Of a stretch of DNA of 64,000 nucleotides, positions 60,107 through 64,000 are shown one piece after another. The notes beneath the pieces were generated by a model, which saw only the letters and a list, made by a program, of their open reading frames with translations, did no database searches and was not told where the DNA came from. This DNA comes from Nonomuraea basaltis (lineage in GTDB: Bacteria > Actinomycetota > Actinomycetes > Streptosporangiales > Streptosporangiaceae), in contig NZ_VCJS01000011.1 of the NCBI RefSeq assembly GCF_005893125.1, positions 54,119 through 118,118 on the forward strand, given 5' to 3'. Position 1 is the first letter of the stretch. Every line of letters begins with the position of its first letter. The position numbers were made by a program, and so were the translations under genes.

Positions 60107-60793
60107 GTGGCCGAGGCGACGCTGACCGAGACGATGGTGGCCGAGGTGATGGCCGAGCTGGCCGAGCTTGAGGACCCGAAGACGCGCGAGGTGAACGAGA
60201 AACACGGTGACGATCACGGTGTGAACCTCAGCAAGCTGCGCGCGCTCGCGAAGCGGCTGAAGACGCAGCAGGAACTCGCGTGCCAGCTCTGGGAGACGGA
60301 TGACACCGCGGCGAGACTGCTGTCGATCCTGATCTGCCGCCCGAAGGCGTTCGAGCGTGACGAGTTGGACGTCATGGTGCGCGAGGCGCGCACACCCAAG
60401 GTGCACGACTGGCTCCTGAGCTACGTGGTGAAGAAGAACCCGCACTCCGAAGAGCTGCGCCTGGCCTGGTCCGCCGATCCGGATCCAGTGGTGACGAGTG
60501 CCGGCTGGGCGCTGACCACCGAATGCGTGACGAAGAAGCCCGAGGGCCTCGACCTCGCAGGACTGCTCGACGTCATCGAGGCGGAGATGAAAGTCGCCCC
60601 GGATCGCCTGCAGTGGGCGATGAATCACTGCCTGGCTCAGATCGGGATCGAGCACGCCGAGCATCGCGCCCGTGCAATCGACATCGGTGAGCGCCTGGAG
60701 GTGCTCAAGGACTACCCGACCTCCCCGGGCTGCACGTCTCCGTTCGCGCCCATCTGGATCACCGAGATGGTGCGCCGGCAGCACGATAAGTAG
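60107..60793 (+). CDS. DNA alkylation repair protein (AlkD-like HEAT repeats)
   Basis: 228 residues of helical repeats, DNA alkylation repair family: VMAELAELEDPKTREVNEKHGDDHGVNLSKLRALAKRLK, and TPKVHDWLLSYVVKKNPHSEELRLAWSADPDPVVTSAGWAL. AlkD-like enzymes release 3- and 7-alkylated purines; catalytic Asp/Trp/Arg residues cannot be placed with certainty here. GTG 60107 is preferred (GGGG 5 nt upstream); an upstream GTG at 60074 adds 11 residues. The 150 bases after it hold short relic-like frames. Confidence 0.8.
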   Translation: MAEATLTETMVAEVMAELAELEDPKTREVNEKHGDDHGVNLSKLRALAKRLKTQQELACQLWETDDTAARLLSILICRPKAFERDELDVMVREARTPKVHDWLLSYVVKKNPHSEELRLAWSADPDPVVTSAGWALTTECVTKKPEGLDLAGLLDVIEAEMKVAPDRLQWAMNHCLAQIGIEHAEHRARAIDIGERLEVLKDYPTSPGCTSPFAPIWITEMVRRQHDK

Positions 60794-60945
60794 GAAGGTT
60801 CGCGCTCACGGGCGTGGGCCAGCTGCTGACCGGCAACTTCGAGTAGGCCGTGGCCGGACGCGAGGAGAAGCGCCCGCCGCAGTTCCGCGACTGACGGCGT
60901 ACGACAACCTGGCGGCCCACCCATGCATCGGCGATGCTGTGACGC

Positions 60946-61785
60946 GTGGAGTACGTGTCCAGAGTGCCACGACCGCCGCTGGCCGGGCTGATCGACGACC
61001 TTTACTACCTGGAGGGTACGCCGCCGTACGCCCGGCTGACGCTGCCGCCGATGCCGTCGGCGTTGCTCATCGTCAACCTCGGGGCGCCGTTCCGCATCCG
61101 CGCCGGCACCGACATCGAGACGGCCGAGTACGCCGACGGCTGCGTGGTCACCACACCCACCCGCGCCTTCGAGTTCGGCTACCCACCGGGGACCCGGTCC
61201 GTCGGCGTGCACTTCAAGCCGTGGGGGCTGGCGCCGTTCCTGCCGATGCCCGCGGCCGAGCTGTGTGACCGGTCGGTGACGGTAGAGCAGATCTGGGGCC
61301 GGCCCGCCATCGCTGAGCTGCGAGACCGGCTGGCCACGGCGGACGGACCGCACGAGATGCTGACGCTGCTCGAGGAGGAGCTAATGCGACGGCTGTGCGA
61401 GACCGCCGGCCTGGGGCTGGTCCGCCACACGAGCAGCGTCATCGCGGCGACCAGCGGGGCGGTGGCGATCGGAGACCTGAGCGTGGCAGCCGGTGTCAGC
61501 AGCACTCATCTGGCACAGCGGTTCAAGGAGCTCATCGGCGTCACGCCGAAGCGGCTGGCCCGCACCTACCGCTTCGCCGCCACCGTGTTCGCGATCAACC
61601 CCGCCGGACCGATCGACTGGGGCGACCTCGCCGGTGGCGCAGGCTACTTCGACCAGGCCCACTTCGGCCACGAGTTCCGGGCGTTCACCGGGCTCACGCC
61701 GACCCGGTACGTCGAAGTCCGGCGGCGGTTCCTGCGCGAACATCCCGGCCACGCGCTGGACGGCTGGCCGCTGCCGGCCGATTGA
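60946..61785 (+). CDS. AraC-family transcriptional regulator
   Basis: A 279-aa protein. An N-terminal cupin-like/AraC ligand region (about 10-130, LIDDLYYLEGTPPYARLTLPPMPSALLIVNLG) precedes a C-terminal AraC HTH (about 175-265): IGDLSVAAGVSSTHLAQRFKELIGVTPKRLARTYRF and GAGYFDQAHFGHEFRAFTGLTPTRYV. It probably controls the downstream reductase gene. The GTG start at 60946 lacks a strong site; spacing to the next gene is 66 bases. Confidence 0.88.
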   Translation: MEYVSRVPRPPLAGLIDDLYYLEGTPPYARLTLPPMPSALLIVNLGAPFRIRAGTDIETAEYADGCVVTTPTRAFEFGYPPGTRSVGVHFKPWGLAPFLPMPAAELCDRSVTVEQIWGRPAIAELRDRLATADGPHEMLTLLEEELMRRLCETAGLGLVRHTSSVIAATSGAVAIGDLSVAAGVSSTHLAQRFKELIGVTPKRLARTYRFAATVFAINPAGPIDWGDLAGGAGYFDQAHFGHEFRAFTGLTPTRYVEVRRRFLREHPGHALDGWPLPAD

Positions 61786-61851
61786 TTTCTTACAAGAGCG
61801 ACAGCTCACGACACGCTAATTTGGGGGCACCCCAAAGCAGAGGAGAGCCCC

Positions 61852-62433
61852 GTGGGCAAGGTGGTCATGTACAGCTCGGTGTCGGTGGACGGCTTCGTCG
61901 CGGACGAGAATGACCAGCCCGGACCGCTGTTCGACTGGTTGTCCAGCGGTGACGTCCCGTTGGACGAGAGCGGCGAGCTGAAGGTGTCGCAGACGTCCTA
62001 CGACTACACCCGGCCGTACTGGGACCAGATCGGAGTGACGGTCGTCGGCCGCCACGTCTTCGACATGACGGACGGCTGGGGCGGCAAGCCACCGGGCGGG
62101 ATCGACCACGTGGTCGTCGTGTCGCACCGGCCGATGCCCGAGGGCTGGGACCCCGAGGCGCCGTTCCACTTCGTCGACGGCGTCGAGGCCGCCATGGCCA
62201 AGGCACAGGAGCTTGCGGGCGACCGCACGGTCGAGGTCGCCGCCGGCGACGTCGGCGGCCAGGTGCTGGCCGCAGGGCTCGTCGACGAGGTCGCCATGGA
62301 CGTCGCGCCCGTGGTGTTCGGGTCCGGCAAGCGCTACTTCGGGTCGGTCGACGCACAGCACCTGCTGGAGGATCCTGACGTGGTGATCCAGGGCAACCGG
62401 GTGCTCCACCTGCGCTATCGGGTGCGCCGATGA
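61852..62433 (+). CDS. RibD C-terminal/dihydrofolate reductase-like protein
   Basis: 193 residues of the bacterial RibD-C/DHFR-like family: VVMYSSVSVDGFVADENDQPG, VTVVGRHVFDMTDGWGG, VVVVSHRPMP and VEVAAGDVGGQVLAAGLVDEVAMDVAPVVFGSGKRYFG. Such proteins bind NADPH and have uncertain substrates. GTG start with AGAGGAG upstream. It follows the AraC regulator, likely co-regulated. Immediately after its stop a short frame MTDLSGYAKKLALSAG starts at the ATGA overlap and may be a truncated gene start. Confidence 0.88.
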   Translation: MGKVVMYSSVSVDGFVADENDQPGPLFDWLSSGDVPLDESGELKVSQTSYDYTRPYWDQIGVTVVGRHVFDMTDGWGGKPPGGIDHVVVVSHRPMPEGWDPEAPFHFVDGVEAAMAKAQELAGDRTVEVAAGDVGGQVLAAGLVDEVAMDVAPVVFGSGKRYFGSVDAQHLLEDPDVVIQGNRVLHLRYRVRR

Positions 62434-62439
62434 CCGATC

Positions 62440-62550
62440 TGAGCGGGTACGCGAAGAAGCTCGCACTGTCGGCGGGCTGACGATCGCGACCAAACTTCCG
62501 ATCCCGGCACCGATAGCGGTCCCGAACACGCCGATCCATTGAGGGGTCAC
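62440..62550 (-). pseudogene. N-terminal remnant of a small membrane protein
   Basis: From a GTG at 62550 with GGAG 3 nt upstream, the minus strand reads VTPQWIGVFGTAIGAGIGSLVAIVS, the start of a familiar actinobacterial membrane protein type with one helix. After about 30 residues it runs into antisense of the reductase gene, so the rest is lost. The surrounding region 62434-62912 is otherwise empty. Confidence 0.4.
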
Positions 62551-62912
62551 AAGCTCCGGAAGCTGGCCATCTATGCCTGGCGCGATGATCGTTAACGCCT
62601 CGCCGCCGAGAATCCCGCGCGGCACGACGAGGTCATGCTGAGATTGGCATGTCTGCGGGGCGAGCATGGGCCAAAGGCCCTGGCCCTGGTAACCAGTACC
62701 GTAGCGTCAAGCGAGAGGTGCGGCTCGTGCACGGGGCGCGTGGCCAAGTAGGACCGACTGGCCGACCATCTGGCTCGCGACGCACGATACCTGGGGTCGG
62801 ATGGCATCCCGCTCGCCCGAAACCGTCGGGCCACCTCCGGCGTCGGCACCCCTGGGGCGAGCAACTCCGCGACCGGGTGTTAGCAAGATCTCGACCTTGT
62901 CCTGACAAACAC

Positions 62913-62950
62913 AAAGGCCCGCTCCAGGATGTCCCTGGTGGCGGGCCTTT
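62913..62950 (-). terminator. Terminator after tRNA-Arg
   Basis: A 10-bp stem AAAGGCCCGC/GCGGGCCTTT (62913-62922, 62941-62950) lies 9 bases past the tRNA 3' end on the minus strand. The T-rich end of its arm gives TTTGTGTTTG on that strand. Confidence 0.8.
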
Positions 62951-62958
62951 CGAGTGAG

Positions 62959-63031
62959 CGCGGCCGACAGGAGTCGAACCCGTAACCTTCTGATCCGTAG
63001 TCAGATGCTCTATCCATTGAGCTACGGCCGC
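62959..63031 (-). tRNA. tRNA-Arg (ACG)
   Basis: A 73-nt tRNA on the minus strand. Acceptor GCGGCCG (63031-63025) pairs CGGCCGC (62966-62960), discriminator G at 62959. The anticodon loop CTACGGA gives ACG (modified to inosine). D-arm GCTC...GAGC and T-arm GGGTTCGACTCC are normal. CCA is not encoded. No integrase lies near. Confidence 0.92.
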
Positions 63032-63195
63032 TCGGTGCGTAAGCAAGCATAGCGGGTTCTGGCGAGTACCTCGAACCAGATACCGCAATCATGCGCCCGT
63101 CGGCTCGATCTTGCAGGGATCAGAGAGTGTACATCGAAGGGTGTATCCACAGGCGGGTCCCGCGCAGGAGGGAAGCGGGGACGGGGGGTGGTGGG

Positions 63196-64000
63196 ATGGG
63201 GAACATGAATCGGGTGTCGTTGTGGGCCGGGTTGGCCTTCGCGATGGGCGTGGTGCTGATCGCGGGCAGGGCCTTCCTCGAACGCGATGTGCCTGTATGG
63301 GTGCTCGGCGTGCCGTTGTTGTTCACCTGCGCCGGAGTTCTGGTGCGGACGCGGGCGCCGTTGGTCTCCCTGGGGCTGGGGATCGTCGGGATCACACTGG
63401 ACGGGTTCGTGGGGCCGTCGCTGGGGACCGTTCTCGTGTTCACCGACAACCTGTATGCCGCTGCGCTTTACGGGCCGGCTCGATTGGCTCGGGTGCTGCT
63501 CGGAGTCACCGCTGTGCTGGCGGTCGCGGGCGGGGCGGTGGCGGGGTTCATCGCGGAGGATTGGCGGGTGCTGGCCGTGATGGGGGTGCAGGCGGCGTTG
63601 GTGTTGGTTACGCCGGTTACGACTGCTCTCGTTTTACGGGAGCAGCGGGATCGGGCGGCGGTTGAGCGGGTCCGGGCCGAGCAGGTGGCCCATCTGGCGG
63701 AGCTCGATCGGCAGGCGGCCATCGCGGCCGAGCGTACGCGGATGGCTCGCGAGCTGCACGACATGATCGCCAATCACTTCAGCGCGATCGCCATCCAGTC
63801 CACGGCTGCGCTCTCTCGTAAGGATCTCGATCCGGCGACGGTCCGGAAGGTGATGGAGTCCGTACGGGAGAACAGCGTGAAAGGGTTGGCCGAGATGCGG
63901 TCCATGATCGGACTGTTGCGGCAGGAAGGGGATGACTCCGAGGCCACTCGGCCTCGCTTGGCCGATGCGGAGACCCTGGTGGAGAGGGTGGGGCGGGCCG
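63196..64000 (+). CDS. NarL-type sensor histidine kinase (partial, truncated by window edge)
   Basis: The frame is open from ATG 63196 (or 63205) to the last base, 268 codons. Four to five helices fill the first 150 residues, then a cytoplasmic dimerisation domain (HisKA_3) with ERTRMARELHDMIANHFSAIAIQS, the phospho-acceptor His in ELHDM. The ATPase domain would follow beyond the window. GGGGGGTGG lies upstream of the start. A NarL-family response regulator is expected next, outside the window. Confidence 0.88.
   Translation, partial: MGNMNRVSLWAGLAFAMGVVLIAGRAFLERDVPVWVLGVPLLFTCAGVLVRTRAPLVSLGLGIVGITLDGFVGPSLGTVLVFTDNLYAAALYGPARLARVLLGVTAVLAVAGGAVAGFIAEDWRVLAVMGVQAALVLVTPVTTALVLREQRDRAAVERVRAEQVAHLAELDRQAAIAAERTRMARELHDMIANHFSAIAIQSTAALSRKDLDPATVRKVMESVRENSVKGLAEMRSMIGLLRQEGDDSEATRPRLADAETLVERVGRA

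Noticed and set aside
62641..63031. tRNA-Arg as an integration site (attB) with a mobile element
   Set aside because: No integrase, no repeated tRNA 3' end, and no element boundary were found; only relics of small genes are adjacent.

Overview
The window is high-GC actinobacterial chromosome. Gene order is actinomycete core: ppiA, rhomboid, crgA, class E sortase and pabA/trpG lie beside a minus-strand fhaA-fhaB-pstP-rodA-pbpA-pknA-pknB operon with a tRNA-Leu upstream. This arrangement is normally found near oriC. A Bpa-type proteasome activator, GH6 cellulase with a CebR/CelR-type operator, many GTG starts and many TANNNT boxes 6-7 nt before start codons fit Streptosporangiales (Nonomuraea/Streptosporangium-like). 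The genus is inference.

Layout. 0.1-4.1 kb: envelope and division genes (DUF5324 protein, cyclophilin, rhomboid, CrgA, SrtE, a 52-aa membrane protein, glutamine amidotransferase). 4.2-13 kb: Ser/Thr kinase, phosphatase and cell-elongation operon. 13.1-19.1 kb: tRNA-Leu, two CNNM/CBS membrane proteins, an LCP ligase, TenA, Fpg/Nei. 19.1-23.4 kb: MFS exporter divergent from HxlR-rhodanese, then a TPP riboswitch driving a CytX-like permease, then Ogt. 23.5-29.9 kb: signalling (PAS-GAF-PAS kinase, anti-sigma-like ATPase, OmpR/kinase pair, STAS protein), interrupted by a minus-strand module of a 57-aa membrane protein, DUF6412 and a second YidC. 30.2-36.4 kb: envelope glycosylation block with a GT2, two GT-C enzymes and an 858-aa exported/polytopic protein. 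36.4-39.2 kb: DUF4446, pheA, serS.

39.2-46.9 kb: membrane protein, CspA, HAD phosphatase, quinone oxidoreductase-Bpa operon, a MinD/ParA ATPase with Pro-rich N-terminus, tRNA-Ser, a STAS protein and a NUDIX-NYN fusion. 47-53 kb: a low-complexity possibly decayed gene, an M15 peptidase, MFS exporter divergent from TetR, and the GH6 cellulase. 53-64 kb is more accessory: LLM oxidoreductase, DUF6745 pair, a PAS membrane protein with a coiled-coil partner, ArsR-SRPBCC-DUF6069 operon, gene relics, a hairpin-rich intergenic stretch, AlkD-like, AraC, RibD-like reductase, tRNA-Arg and a histidine kinase running off the right edge.

No CRISPR array, transposase, integrase, rRNA or clear prophage was seen. 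The strongest candidates for something little described are small-membrane-protein/DUF6412/YidC2, the NUDIX-NYN fusion, the 858-aa protein among GT-C enzymes, the membrane PAS/coiled-coil pair, and the three-hairpin intergenic element near 59.7 kb.
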